From Pseudomonas putida (GTDB lineage Bacteria; Pseudomonadota; Gammaproteobacteria; Pseudomonadales; Pseudomonadaceae), in the NCBI RefSeq assembly GCF_028682395.1, contig NZ_JANHLC010000002.1, positions 582,685 through 646,684 of the forward strand: a DNA stretch of 64,000 nt, read 5' to 3'. Numbering within the stretch: position 1 is the first letter of the stretch; each line of letters starts with the position of its first letter. The translations under genes were made by a program, and so were the position numbers. This document shows, one piece after another, positions 37,959 to 50,756 of this stretch. Under the pieces are notes generated by a model. It searched no databases. It was not told where the DNA came from and worked only from the letters and a program-made list of their open reading frames with translations.

Positions 37959-38744
37959 GTGAAGCGCTGGGTGTCTGGACTTCTAATCCCCCTATTAAGC
38001 ACTGTCGCGAATGCTCAAGAGCCCTCTGAGCAAGACCTGCTATTGATGGCTGCGGCACAGAAAGCCGTTGCCACCTATAGAGACTCTGGCGTTGCAGGCA
38101 TGGGGCAGGCCGTTGATGAATGTGATGGACTGTTAAGTCGCGCCTCCTCCGAGGAAGACGTGGAGCACTGTGTTGCCTTGAACCTTGCCTCAATGCAGGT
38201 CGACGCTATCACCAGCGCCGCGAACCAGGCGCCGCGAACTAATCGATTCAAAGATGAGATGGTAGGTGCAAGCGCAGAGGAGCTGCTCAAGTTCTTCAAC
38301 GTCAGCGCAGCGCTAGGAGACTTGGGGTCATATTTGAACGAACAAAATGCCAGGGTTCACCGCTTCGTTCTCATGGCTATTAACGCCCCCGGCACAACTA
38401 ACAACAGCTCCGCAATTAATAACAGCAGCTCAGCCAACCCGCTCAATGAAACCGCTGCAAAAGCCTTCACTCAGTTCTGGACTTCAACCGACTGCGAACA
38501 ACTACAAGAACTGAGTCAATGGCCGCAGTTAGTTGAAAAACTCCAAACTAACGACGACCAACTATGCCGAACGTTTATCGAGATGCATAAACGAGTAGCC
38601 CATGTCGACGTCGTCGGAACTCAAGCACTCGCCGATGGGCGAGTCCGAGTGAGCGCGAATCTTGCTCTCGACCCTCAGGGCGAAATGAAACAAGAGGACA
38701 ACTTCGTGATGGTTAATGGGCGCTGGGTGTTATCTGCCCGCTGA
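37959..38744 (+). CDS. Exported protein of unknown function
   Basis: A 261-residue product with signal peptide 'VSGLLIPLLSTVANA|QE'. GTG 37959 is chosen because AGGAG lies 7 nt upstream and it opens directly on the Lys-Arg of the signal peptide; ATG 37938 would add a charged stretch ahead of it. Residues about 145-165 are Asn/Ser-rich ('NNSSAINNSSS'), a probable linker between a helical N-terminal part with paired cysteines and a C-terminal part that looks NTF2-like ('VRVSANLALDPQGEMKQE', 'FVMVNGRWVLS'). Lower GC than its neighbours. No family recognised. Confidence 0.72.
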   Translation: MKRWVSGLLIPLLSTVANAQEPSEQDLLLMAAAQKAVATYRDSGVAGMGQAVDECDGLLSRASSEEDVEHCVALNLASMQVDAITSAANQAPRTNRFKDEMVGASAEELLKFFNVSAALGDLGSYLNEQNARVHRFVLMAINAPGTTNNSSAINNSSSANPLNETAAKAFTQFWTSTDCEQLQELSQWPQLVEKLQTNDDQLCRTFIEMHKRVAHVDVVGTQALADGRVRVSANLALDPQGEMKQEDNFVMVNGRWVLSAR

Positions 38745-39060
38745 CACCCCTCACATACGCCTGGCGCGCAGGCAAATAATTCGTTCCGATTCCCTATCCC
38801 TCGGTGATTCTGGTAAATCGTTAAGCATGCGCCGGGCACCAAAAAATATATTGATACAGTTTTTTTGCTAAAACGTTTCACGCGTGTAGCATCCCGCTGG
38901 AAAACGAGTAACGCCCTTGGCGTGACGGCAATAGCGGCTAGCTAAAGCACAGGATTTAGCATTAAATGGCCATCTCTTGCTCGATGTAAGAACGCTATGG
39001 ATAGCCCTAAACACGCCAATGGCAGTAGCGATTTTTTATTGGCGTGTCTCTAAGGAAAAA
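38745..39060. other. 316-bp intergenic region
   Basis: AT-rich upstream region of the outer-membrane protein gene, with no convincing gene or terminator. An in-frame ATG at 38977 has no signal peptide or RBS and is rejected as start. Confidence 0.45.
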
Positions 39061-39831
39061 ATGCGCGTGCGCCCTCTTCTAAGTTTCGTTTCATTTTCCG
39101 CTCTCTTGCTCGCTACTTCCTCAGCCCAGGCTGACACTAATGGTTGGCAGGGGTTTTATGCCGGCGTCTCTGCCGGGAGCCGGGAGCAAAAAAGCCAATG
39201 GCACCAAGATGGAAAATATACCGATACCTTCTCCCTCGCCTCTTTTAATAACGGGCCTCAGGTAAAGAATGAATCGAAAAACAGCGACGCTTATGTTGGC
39301 CTCTACGGTGGCTACAACTGGCTGATTGGTGAGCGTGTGATCGCCGGTCTGGAGCTGTCGGGTGGTTATGCCAATAACCAGTCCGAGAAAAACTATATCG
39401 ACTTTGCCAACTTCTTCGGCACCACCAAGACAAACACCTACGTGAACGTCCGCTCCGACTGGGATGCAAAATTGCGCGGGCGCCTGGGCTTCCTCGTGAC
39501 GCCTGGGACCCTGCTGTACGGTACTGGCGGTCTTGCTGCCACCCGCATGAAAGCCAGCACCCTATGCCCATCTGATGGCATTGTCTGCGCACCAAACGGG
39601 CCAAATCGCAAGCAAAGCGAGAGTGAAACGCTGCTGGGCTGGACGGCTGGATTCGGTGTAGAAACCACGCTGACCGATAGCCTGGTCGCGCGCGCGGAGT
39701 ACCAGTACACCGATTACAAGCAAGCCTCGTTCTGGGCTACCGACGCTGAAGTTGGACAACAGTTCGGCGTGCACAACAAAGTCGACCTCAGCAGCCAAAC
39801 CGTGACCGTGGGCCTTGCTTATCGTTTCTAA
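39061..39831 (+). CDS. Outer-membrane beta-barrel protein (OmpA-like transmembrane-domain / porin family)
   Basis: A 256-residue protein with signal peptide ('ATSSAQA|DTN') and alternating beta strands: 'GWQGFYAGVSAGSREQ', 'YVGLYGGYNWLIGERVIAGL', 'KLRGRLGFLVTPGTLLYGTG', 'VARAEYQYTDYKQASFW'. It ends in the canonical outer-membrane signature '...TVGLAYRF'. The repertoire matches the 8-stranded OMP_b-brl family of Omp25/Omp31-like proteins. AAGGA precedes ATG 39061. Structural or adhesin-like role; exact function unknown. Confidence 0.85.
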   Translation: MRVRPLLSFVSFSALLLATSSAQADTNGWQGFYAGVSAGSREQKSQWHQDGKYTDTFSLASFNNGPQVKNESKNSDAYVGLYGGYNWLIGERVIAGLELSGGYANNQSEKNYIDFANFFGTTKTNTYVNVRSDWDAKLRGRLGFLVTPGTLLYGTGGLAATRMKASTLCPSDGIVCAPNGPNRKQSESETLLGWTAGFGVETTLTDSLVARAEYQYTDYKQASFWATDAEVGQQFGVHNKVDLSSQTVTVGLAYRF

Positions 39832-40088
39832 TGAGTCAGCTATCGGGGGCAGATCTTCCCGCTGCCCCGATTGAGAACGACGCTCGACTGACCAGAGCGT
39901 GGGGCATGCGAGGGAAACAGCGCTGCTCATTCAGCCGTTGCTACATTAAACTCGCCCCCAGCGCGCACACGTACGAAACGCACTTAAGCAATCAGCTTGC
40001 ACTGACCCCATCGCGGATTGCTGCCTGGTCGATAGGTGAGACGTAATCATGCTCAGACTGAACACAACCAACTTCGTTGATCACCTGA

Positions 40089-40283
40089 ATGCGATGTGCG
40101 GGCGTGGATCTATTCGTGGTCTTCAAGCGCCTTCTCGTCATCGGTGAAGAGCAAGGGGCGAACGAACTAATGCAGATTGAGCTAGCGCTTCAGGAGATGA
40201 GGACGCGCTTGAGGGAGTACGCAGCAGAGGTCAAAGCGGGCCAAGTAAACCGTGACGCGGATAAGCCAGGAGTGGAAGCATGA
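40089..40283 (+). CDS. Possible small protein of unknown function
   Basis: A 64-residue frame whose stop overlaps the start of the next lipoprotein gene (ATGA), which supports translation as an upstream partner. The C-terminal two thirds is charged and helical ('LMQIELALQEMRTRLREYAA'). No strong RBS and no recognised family; the N-terminus is uncertain. Confidence 0.4.
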   Translation: MRCAGVDLFVVFKRLLVIGEEQGANELMQIELALQEMRTRLREYAAEVKAGQVNRDADKPGVEA

Positions 40284-40762
40284 AACAAATATGGGTGGCC
40301 GCGTTTCTCCTGATCACGCTAGCGGGTTGCGCAACAGGGCCCAGTTCCAGCGAACGGGATAAAATCTGGTATGCGGAAGCAGAGAGCCCTGCCACCGCCC
40401 CTTGGCACGTCTATTTGATGTTCACGGACGACAGCCATTTCATCTACTGGCGTACCGTTAAAAATCCAGATCTAGTCCTAAAAAATATTGATTACTACAC
40501 GACAGGCCCCGGGCAGGAAGTCGGTAACCCGGTCCTATTTACGCGAACAGGCAACCGCATCAGCGCCGTCTCGCAAACTCCATTTAAGAGTAAAACCGGC
40601 GAGACGCTCTACACCGACATTCGTACCTTCAATGGGCACTTTATCGACGGAGCTTGGGAAATAGATTTCGAAAGGATAACCACCTGGCCTCCTCGCCCCT
40701 CATTTTCAGAGGGCGTAATTAGATGGTCAATGAAGCGGCTCAGTACCCTGTCCGTCAAATGA
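40280..40762 (+). CDS. Lipoprotein of unknown function
   Basis: This 160-residue protein has a clear lipoprotein signal ('LLITLAGCATG', Cys17). The mature part is beta-rich ('WHVYLMFTDDSHFIYWRTV', 'FNGHFIDGAWEIDFERITTW'), perhaps a small lipocalin- or sandwich-like fold. It is coupled to the preceding small frame by ATGA. No family recognised. Confidence 0.7.
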   Translation: MKQIWVAAFLLITLAGCATGPSSSERDKIWYAEAESPATAPWHVYLMFTDDSHFIYWRTVKNPDLVLKNIDYYTTGPGQEVGNPVLFTRTGNRISAVSQTPFKSKTGETLYTDIRTFNGHFIDGAWEIDFERITTWPPRPSFSEGVIRWSMKRLSTLSVK

Positions 40763-44408
<3,646 letters not shown>

Positions 44409-44639
44409 ATAAAGTTACGGAATGTGTCAGGGCCTGGCCTCGACACTTTTCCCGCAATACCCCCACAACACCTCAAGCTCAGTGTTTGCGGGGCTGTGTC
44501 CGGTTTCCAACGCTCATTGAACAATCGACTCATGACTTCTGCTCAGGAGTCCTTGCGCAATATCGGGGTTAATCGCCACAACCGTCCTCCGTACGATCCA
44601 GCGACACCGCAGTGACCGGAATGGACGGAGTCTTTCACG

Positions 44640-45413
44640 ATGACCACTGATGCTCACAAGACCACTCCCCTCCCCGTATTGATGGCGCTCTGCCTGAGCC
44701 TTGGGGCGATGTTCAGCGTTACCACACAAACAGCCGAGGCCACCTCAGCCATGACCAGTACGCAAGCCACCGCAGAAACACTGTCGAGCAAGCAACAGGC
44801 CATTCCTCTGATCGCAGCATTCATGGCGACCAGCGACATGCCCAATCTCAACACGGCGCTCAACCAGGGGCTCGATGCCGGCCTGACTGTCAGCGAAACC
44901 CGGGAAGTTCTGGTGCAGCTATACGCCTATGTAGGCTTCCCGCGCAGCCTCAATGCCTTGAACGAGCTGATGACGGTGGTGCAAGCGCGCAAACAACGCG
45001 GCATCGAGGATACGCCGGGGCGTGAGCCGGGCCGGGGCATTCCAACCGGAGATGAGCTGTTGGCGGCCGGCACGGCCAATCAAACGAAGATTTCCGGTGG
45101 CCCGGTCCAAGGGCCGGTGTTCGAGTTCGCCCCGGTGATCAACCGGTTTCTGCAAACCCACCTGTTTGGCGACATCTTCGAACGCGACAACCTCGACTGG
45201 CAAAGCCGCGAACTGGCGACTGTCGGAGCGCTGGCGGCGACGCCGGGGGTGGAATCGCAATTGCGTTCGCACATGCTGGCGAGCCTGCGCGTCGGGCTCA
45301 GCGCAACGCAATTGCGTCAAGTCACCGAGCAGTTGAAAAAGCACGGAGATGCACACACCGCCGAACGTGCAAACACAGCGCTGAACCAGGCACTCGCCGC
45401 CTCGGGGAAATGA
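44640..45413 (+). CDS. Exported carboxymuconolactone decarboxylase (CMD)-family protein
   Basis: A 257-residue product with an N-terminal hydrophobic leader ('VLMALCLSLGAMFSVTTQTA'), then two CMD repeats: about 60-115 ('LTVSETREVLVQLYAYVGFP') and about 180-240 ('LDWQSRELATVGALAATPG'). The CxxC of AhpD peroxidases is absent, so it is the decarboxylase/hydratase-like type. CGGAG precedes the start. It is 2 bp from the following lipoprotein hydrolase gene. Export is unusual for this family and fits the exported neighbours. Confidence 0.83.
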   Translation: MTTDAHKTTPLPVLMALCLSLGAMFSVTTQTAEATSAMTSTQATAETLSSKQQAIPLIAAFMATSDMPNLNTALNQGLDAGLTVSETREVLVQLYAYVGFPRSLNALNELMTVVQARKQRGIEDTPGREPGRGIPTGDELLAAGTANQTKISGGPVQGPVFEFAPVINRFLQTHLFGDIFERDNLDWQSRELATVGALAATPGVESQLRSHMLASLRVGLSATQLRQVTEQLKKHGDAHTAERANTALNQALAASGK

Positions 45414-45414
45414 C

Positions 45415-46500
45415 ATGAAATCTGCAAAAAACCTGTTGGGCATCACTCTGCTGAGCCTGTTGGCAGCCTGTGCGAACCAGCCCGATGGCTCAGGCCCATT
45501 GCTGATTCAGGCGCAAGGCAGCTTCGCCGCCGGGGGAACGATGACCACCGCGCCGGGCACATTCAATCCGCGCAAACCGATGACACCCGACGGCCAGACC
45601 TACCACGGTGACCACGCCTACGCGTTCTACCAAATCCCGGTCGATGCGCGAAAACTGCCCATCGTCATGTGGCACGGCGCGGGGCAGTTTTCCAAGACCT
45701 GGGAAACCACCGCCGATGGCCGCGAAGGTTTCCAGAACATCTTTCTGCGCCGTCACTACGGCGTCTATCTGATCGATCAGCCTCGGCGTGGCGATGCCGG
45801 GCGCAGCATGGTCGAGGCGACTGTCAAACCGACGCCGGACGAACAACTGTGGTTCAACCAGTTCCGCATCGGCCTCTGGCCCAACTACTTCAACGGCGTG
45901 CAAGTGGCTCAGGACGCGCAGACCCGTGATCAGTTTTTCCGTGCGATGACACCGAATACCGGGCCATTCGACATGGGCGTGGTTTCCGATGGTGTGTCGG
46001 CGGTCTTCGACAAGATCGGCCCGGGCATTCTGTTTACGCACTCTCAAGGTGGCGGGCCGGGCTGGCTGACGGCAATCAAGAACGACAAGGTCAAGGCCAT
46101 TGTGGCGTTCGAGCCGGGTAGCAGCTTCGTCTTCCCGCAGGGTGAACTGCCGGCGCCGATTCCCAGTGCGTTCGACACGGTGCAAGGCGCGGCGGTGCCA
46201 ATGGAACAATTCATGACACTGACGCGCATTCCGATCCTGATCCTCTACGGGGACAACATCCCGGAACAGGCCGTCGACCTGCCCGCCCAGGACAGTTGGC
46301 GCGCCCGCCTGAAGATGGCCCGGCTATGGCGTGATGCGGTCAATCGGCATGGGGGCGACGTGCGACTGATCCACTTGCCGGAGATTGGCATCAACGGCAA
46401 TACCCATTTCCCCATGTCGGATTTGAACAACGCACAGATTGCCGACCTGGTGTCGAAATTCCTCGAAGAAAAACGACTGGATTGCCCCCTCTCCCTATAG
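45415..46500 (+). CDS. Alpha/beta-hydrolase lipoprotein
   Basis: A 361-residue protein with lipobox 'SLLAACANQ'. It has an alpha/beta-hydrolase fold with oxyanion segment 'IVMWHGAGQFSKTW', nucleophile Ser in 'LFTHSQGGGPGW', an acid in 'LYGDNIPEQ', and the catalytic His in 'NGNTHFPMSDLNN'. It resembles secreted esterase/lactonase proteins seen near CMD-family genes. It is presumably anchored in the outer membrane and acts on an ester or lactone handled by this operon. Confidence 0.85.
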   Translation: MKSAKNLLGITLLSLLAACANQPDGSGPLLIQAQGSFAAGGTMTTAPGTFNPRKPMTPDGQTYHGDHAYAFYQIPVDARKLPIVMWHGAGQFSKTWETTADGREGFQNIFLRRHYGVYLIDQPRRGDAGRSMVEATVKPTPDEQLWFNQFRIGLWPNYFNGVQVAQDAQTRDQFFRAMTPNTGPFDMGVVSDGVSAVFDKIGPGILFTHSQGGGPGWLTAIKNDKVKAIVAFEPGSSFVFPQGELPAPIPSAFDTVQGAAVPMEQFMTLTRIPILILYGDNIPEQAVDLPAQDSWRARLKMARLWRDAVNRHGGDVRLIHLPEIGINGNTHFPMSDLNNAQIADLVSKFLEEKRLDCPLSL

Positions 46501-46534
46501 CACTGCCGCCCTTTAGATGACTCAGGAGCTACAC

Positions 46535-47590
46535 GTGAAAAACACCCTTCTCAAAGCCACGCTCATGTCGGCGCTGGTCGGTCTCTGTGCGGGCGAAGCT
46601 GGCGCTGCGGACTACAAAAAGAACCCGTTCACCCTGGCGTACGACGGCGCCCTGACCCGCAACGAACCGGGCAAGGTCAACATCCACCCGGTCAGCTACA
46701 AGCTCAATGGCCTGGACATCGCTGCCAACGTTTACACCCCGGCCAACTACGATGCGAAGAAGGTCTACCCGACCGTTGTGGTCGCGCATCCGAACGGCGG
46801 CGTCAAAGAGCAGGTCGCCGGTCTGTACGCCCAGCGCCTGGCCGAACAGGGCTACATCACGATCACCGCCGATGCGGCCTACCAGGGCGCAAGTGGCGGA
46901 CAGCCTCGCAGTATAGACAAGCCGGCGTATCGCATCGAAGACATCCACGGCATGGCAGACTTCATCAGCCAATATGCGGGCGTCGATAGCACGCGCCTGG
47001 GCTTGCTTGGCATCTGTGGCGGCGGCGGTTACTCGCTGGCCGCGGCGCAAACCGACAAGCGCTTCAAATCGCTGGCGACGGTGAGCATGTTCAACTCGGG
47101 ACGCGTGCGTCGCAACGGCTATAACGACTCGCAACTGGACAGCATCCAGCAACGCCTGCTACAAGCGTCGGCCGCCCGCGCGCAGGAAGCCGCCGGTGGC
47201 GCGGTGCTGTATTCGGGTGATGCCAACCTCACCGATGAGCAGATCGCCAAGCTGCCCTTCGAACTGTATCGCCAAGGCTACGAGTACTACTGGAAGACCC
47301 ATGCGCATCCGAATTCGACCTTCAAATACACCACGAGCAGCCTGCTGGACCTGATGCGTTTTGACGCGACCAATCAGATCGAGCTGATCAATCAGCCATT
47401 GCTGATGATCGCCGGCAGCAAGGCTGACAGCCTGTACATGAGCCAGGATGCATTTCCCAAGGCCACCGGCACCCAGGACAAGGAATTGTTCATCATCGAC
47501 GGCGCCACCCACATCGAAACCTACTGGGTCCCACGTTATGTCGACGCGGCCATTGGCAAGCTGACAGCGTTTTACGCACGAACTCTCTGA
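46535..47590 (+). CDS. Exported dienelactone-hydrolase-like alpha/beta hydrolase with Cys nucleophile
   Basis: This 351-residue product has a signal peptide ('GLCAGEAGA|ADY'). GTG 46535 is chosen because AGGAG lies 6 nt upstream; ATG 46517 contains that RBS. It has an alpha/beta-hydrolase fold with the nucleophile elbow 'GLLGICGGGGYSLA', where Cys takes the place of Ser as in dienelactone hydrolases. 'VVAHPNGGVKEQ' is the oxyanion region, and 'LMIAGSKADS' and 'IDGATHIETY' supply Asp and His. It ends the operon before the LysR gene. Confidence 0.85.
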   Translation: MKNTLLKATLMSALVGLCAGEAGAADYKKNPFTLAYDGALTRNEPGKVNIHPVSYKLNGLDIAANVYTPANYDAKKVYPTVVVAHPNGGVKEQVAGLYAQRLAEQGYITITADAAYQGASGGQPRSIDKPAYRIEDIHGMADFISQYAGVDSTRLGLLGICGGGGYSLAAAQTDKRFKSLATVSMFNSGRVRRNGYNDSQLDSIQQRLLQASAARAQEAAGGAVLYSGDANLTDEQIAKLPFELYRQGYEYYWKTHAHPNSTFKYTTSSLLDLMRFDATNQIELINQPLLMIAGSKADSLYMSQDAFPKATGTQDKELFIIDGATHIETYWVPRYVDAAIGKLTAFYARTL

Positions 47591-47672
47591 CGGGCTCTTC
47601 GGGGCTCGCGCATCCAACCGGAACCTGCTTAGATGGCATAATCACGCGCTGCCCCATGAGAGGCTCTCATCA

Positions 47673-48566
47673 ATGTCCCGCGCCAATCTCAACGATCTGC
47701 AAGCCTTCGTGGTCATTGCCCGCGAAGGCAGCTTCACCCGCGCGGCGGCGCAGCTCGGCGTCTCGCAGTCCGCACTGAGCCACACCATGCGTGCGCTCGA
47801 AACCCGGCTTGGGGTTCGTCTGCTGACGCGAACCACACGCAGCGTCTCCCCTACCGAAGCCGGTCAACGCTTGTATCAAACCATGGCACCGCGCTTTGAC
47901 GAGATCGAGCTTGAACTGGCCGCGGTCAGCGAGTTTCGCGATACCCCGGCAGGTAATGTGCGGATCTCCGCCTCCGAACATGCTGCGAACAATATTCTTT
48001 GGCCGAAGTTGTTGAAGGTCCTTCCCGACTACCCGGACATCAAGGTCGAGATCACCGTCGACTACGCCCTCTCCGACATCGTCGCGCAGCGCTATGACGC
48101 CGGCGTGAGGCTGGGAGATCAGGTAGCCAAGGACATGATCGCCGTGCCCATCGGACCGCCGTTGCGCATCGCGGTTGTGGGATCACCTGAATACTTCAAG
48201 GGGCGGTCGTTTCCCCGGGAGCCGGGTGATCTGGCCGCACACAATTGCATCAATCTGCGTCTGCCCACCCATGGGAGCCTGATGCAGTGGGATTTTGAAA
48301 AGGATGGCCACGAACTCAAGGCGCGCGTCGAGGGGCAATGGACGTTCAACAGCAGCGTGCCGATCCTGCGTGCGGCCGTGGCGGGGTGCGGCTTGGGGTT
48401 CCTGCCAGAAGACATGGTCGCCAAAGAGCTGGCTGACGGCAGTTTGGTGCGAGTGTTGGAAGATTGGTGCCAACCCTTTGCCGGTTACCATCTCTATTAC
48501 CCAAACCGCCGTGAACATTCATCAGCGTTTGGCGTTGTAGTTGAAGCGTTGCTCTACAAGCGCTGA
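47673..48566 (+). CDS. LysR-type transcriptional regulator
   Basis: A 297-residue LTTR of the AaeR/DmlR-like branch. The HTH is 'GSFTRAAAQLGVSQSALSHT' (about 19-38); the effector domain has 'ISASEHAANNILWPKLLKVL', 'YDAGVRLGDQVAKDMIAVPI' and 'VAGCGLGFLPEDMVAKEL'. It lies 82 bp downstream of the oxidoreductase/hydrolase operon on the same strand and is its likely regulator (inference). Weak RBS. Confidence 0.85.
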   Translation: MSRANLNDLQAFVVIAREGSFTRAAAQLGVSQSALSHTMRALETRLGVRLLTRTTRSVSPTEAGQRLYQTMAPRFDEIELELAAVSEFRDTPAGNVRISASEHAANNILWPKLLKVLPDYPDIKVEITVDYALSDIVAQRYDAGVRLGDQVAKDMIAVPIGPPLRIAVVGSPEYFKGRSFPREPGDLAAHNCINLRLPTHGSLMQWDFEKDGHELKARVEGQWTFNSSVPILRAAVAGCGLGFLPEDMVAKELADGSLVRVLEDWCQPFAGYHLYYPNRREHSSAFGVVVEALLYKR

Positions 48567-48744
48567 GTCATCGACCATTAAGCCGTCTGAATCGCCCCGG
48601 CTTTCGCTGCTTCCGTTTGTCTTCAAAGGCACCGCCCGCTTCACGTACAGCCTGTTTCGCGGATGTTGGATGGTGACCTTTAAGAACGAAGAATCGGAAC
48701 TGAGCCTCCAGGGTTTAGCGCCGCGGAGCCCTGAGGAAAAACGC

Positions 48745-48772
48745 CCTAATCGCCCGAAAACAGGGCATTAGG
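48745..48772 (+). terminator. Hairpin downstream of the LysR gene
   Basis: CCTAATcGCCC / GGGCATTAGG arms with a 7-nt loop and one bulge, but no T-run. It may be a transcription end for the LysR gene. The rest of 48567-48945 shows no gene. Confidence 0.4.
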
Positions 48773-48945
48773 CAAGGCTATCTGACATGCGAAAAAGCTG
48801 AGAGAGAAGATAAACATCAAACAGGATTGGTGCCAAAAGCAACGCGAAAAAGGGCCAAAAGCGGCGTGAACTCACAGCCGGTTCTGACAATCTTGAAGTA
48901 GAAGCAGGCGTGAGAAATGGAGAAGTCACGCAAATGTCACGCGCA

Positions 48946-48977
48946 TGAAAAAGGCCAAAGCTGTGAGCATTGGCCTA
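48946..48977 (-). terminator. Terminator of the tRNA-Pro locus
   Basis: AGGCCAA / TTGGCCT hairpin; on the minus strand it is followed by TTTTT. It lies 16 bp beyond the CCA end of the tRNA fragment and marks the original chromosomal side of the insertion site. Confidence 0.75.
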
Positions 48978-48992
48978 AGTCATTGAAAAATA

Positions 48993-49043
48993 TGGTCGGG
49001 ACGGAGTGATTCGAACACTCGACCCCTAGCACCCCATGCTAGT
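48993..49043 (-). other. Attachment-site remnant: 3' half of tRNA-Pro(GGG)
   Basis: On the minus strand the sequence forms the anticodon arm CTAGC-ATGGGGT-GCTAG (anticodon GGG), the T arm GAGTG-TTCGAAT-CACTC, the acceptor 3' strand CGTCCCG, discriminator A and encoded CCA. No D arm or 5' acceptor strand exists on the other side, so this is half a tRNA. Such 3'-half copies are left at one end of an element that recombined at the anticodon stem-loop. An integrase gene begins 168 bp away. The restored intact tRNA should be at the island's other end. Confidence 0.85.
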
Positions 49044-49169
49044 TATTGGCGAATTTCAGCGGATCGCTAAATACCCAAAAAGAATCCACCGAGCTAGTAT
49101 CTACAAGGGCTCCAGTACTCCACCACGTCCAGCACCATCCAACGAAATCCATCGGTAGCTGACGTTTCT

Positions 49170-49190
49170 GTGGGGGTAAATGTGGGGGTA
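49170..49190 (+). repeat. Direct repeat GTGGGGGTA upstream of the integrase
   Basis: Two copies of GTGGGGGTA, 12 bp apart, sit just before the integrase RBS. They could be accessory (arm-type) recombinase sites or an autoregulatory site. Confidence 0.5.
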
Positions 49191-49210
49191 TTTTTTTGGA
49201 GGGAAAAGTC

Positions 49211-50665
49211 ATGACCAAACTCACCGCCAAAGAACTGGAGTCATTAGACGCGAACGATGCAGGTCGAGTGCTCAGGGAAGACGGTGGTCTCTCTGGCAAG
49301 GTTCAACTCAAGAAAAAAGGTATTACCGTCGCGTTCTATTACCAGTTCCGATGGGAAGGGAGATTCACCGATATTTCGTGCGGGACATGGCCAGGCACAT
49401 CACTACCGGAAATACGCAAAATACGGAACATCGCCCGCGACCTTGTGGCGACCGGAGTGAACCCCAACGATCATAAACGAGCCGAAAAAGCCCGAGTCCG
49501 AGCAGAGATCAACGCTCAACTTGTCGCCGCCGAAACGCTCAAGGCAAAGGGACTGACCTTAGGAGATATGGCAGAAAAATGGCTGCTGAATGGCGTAGCG
49601 AGGAAAGATGGTAACGCTGAACTGCGCCGACGCTTCACCAAGGACCTGTACCCCACACTGAAAAACAAGACATTGTCTTCCGTAAATGAACACGACTTAC
49701 GGAGCGTGGTGCGAACCGTCGTCGGTCGCGGGGCCAATCGACAGGCTATTGGTTTGTTTGCCGATATCACTCAGATGTTTGCATGGGCAGAAAAGCGCCA
49801 GCCTTGGCGGGCTCTGCTGGTTGATGGCAACCCGACCAACCTGATTGAGATTAATAAGCTGATCCCATCTGACTACGAAGAGGAAAGAAGCCGTATTCTC
49901 TCGCCTGGTGAGTTGTTGGAACTACATAACCGCTTCCAGCAAATGACCGCCGATTACAACGCCCTCCCCGCCGGCCAAAAGTACGAGGGTGTTCGTCCAT
50001 TAAAGAAGGAAACCCAACTTGCGCTCTGGATCAGCCTGGGCACCTTGTGCCGGATCGGCGAGTTGCTGCAGACCGAATGGAAGAATGTCGATCTGGACCA
50101 ACACACCTGGTTTATCCCGAGCGAAAACGTCAAAGGCACTCGCGGCAAGAAGCAGGACCATCATGTCTTCCTCTCCCCCTTCGCGCTGCATTTCTTTCAG
50201 GAACTCAAGACCCTGACGGGACATTCCCAATGGTGCTTTCCGAACAAGCAGGATGATGGGCATGTGGATGTGAAAGTGGTGAGCAAACAAGTCGGTGACC
50301 GCCAGGCCCGGTTCAAAAACCGCAAGGCCCTGTCAAGACGGCGTAATGACGACACGCTGGTGCTTGCCAACGGCCAGAACGGTGACTGGACGCCGCATGA
50401 CCTGCGCCGCACAGGCGCGACCATGATGCAAGCCTTAGGCGTCAGCCTGGACGTCATTGATCGCTGCCAAAATCATGTGTTGGCTGGCTCCCGGGTGAGG
50501 CGCCACTACCTGCATCACGACTATGCCGAAGAGAAGAAACGCGCCTGGAACCTGCTGGGTGATCGGCTTAGTACCGTACTGTCCTCAACCTACGAGCACC
50601 CACCGACCGAGTCGGTGCTGTCTTTTCCAGCGTTCGCGGCTACAGAGACGCGGTCTCAATCATAG
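49211..50665 (+). CDS. Tyrosine-recombinase integrase of a tRNA-Pro genomic island
   Basis: A 484-residue phage-type integrase. It has an N-terminal arm-binding/core-binding region and a C-terminal catalytic domain with Arg281 in 'TLCRIGELLQTEW', His396-x-x-Arg399 in 'HDLRRTGATMMQALG', and the nucleophile Tyr433 in 'RRHYLHHDY'. ATG 49211 follows GGAGGG; an upstream TTG is rejected. It should catalyse insertion into the tRNA-Pro(GGG) gene whose 3' half lies next to it. The enzyme looks intact. Confidence 0.92.
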   Translation: MTKLTAKELESLDANDAGRVLREDGGLSGKVQLKKKGITVAFYYQFRWEGRFTDISCGTWPGTSLPEIRKIRNIARDLVATGVNPNDHKRAEKARVRAEINAQLVAAETLKAKGLTLGDMAEKWLLNGVARKDGNAELRRRFTKDLYPTLKNKTLSSVNEHDLRSVVRTVVGRGANRQAIGLFADITQMFAWAEKRQPWRALLVDGNPTNLIEINKLIPSDYEEERSRILSPGELLELHNRFQQMTADYNALPAGQKYEGVRPLKKETQLALWISLGTLCRIGELLQTEWKNVDLDQHTWFIPSENVKGTRGKKQDHHVFLSPFALHFFQELKTLTGHSQWCFPNKQDDGHVDVKVVSKQVGDRQARFKNRKALSRRRNDDTLVLANGQNGDWTPHDLRRTGATMMQALGVSLDVIDRCQNHVLAGSRVRRHYLHHDYAEEKKRAWNLLGDRLSTVLSSTYEHPPTESVLSFPAFAATETRSQS

Positions 50666-50756
50666 GGCTGTTGCACCCAGCATTTTCTGGAATTTAACAT
50701 CTGCGACACCCCGTGTTGTGATCTAAAATTCGCGATGAACAAAGGTGGCAGACTGC

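Noticed and set aside
44640..45413. AhpD-type alkylhydroperoxidase
   Set aside because: The CxxC redox motif is missing from both CMD repeats.
48993..49043. A complete tRNA gene
   Set aside because: The D arm and 5' acceptor strand are absent upstream; only the 3' half exists.
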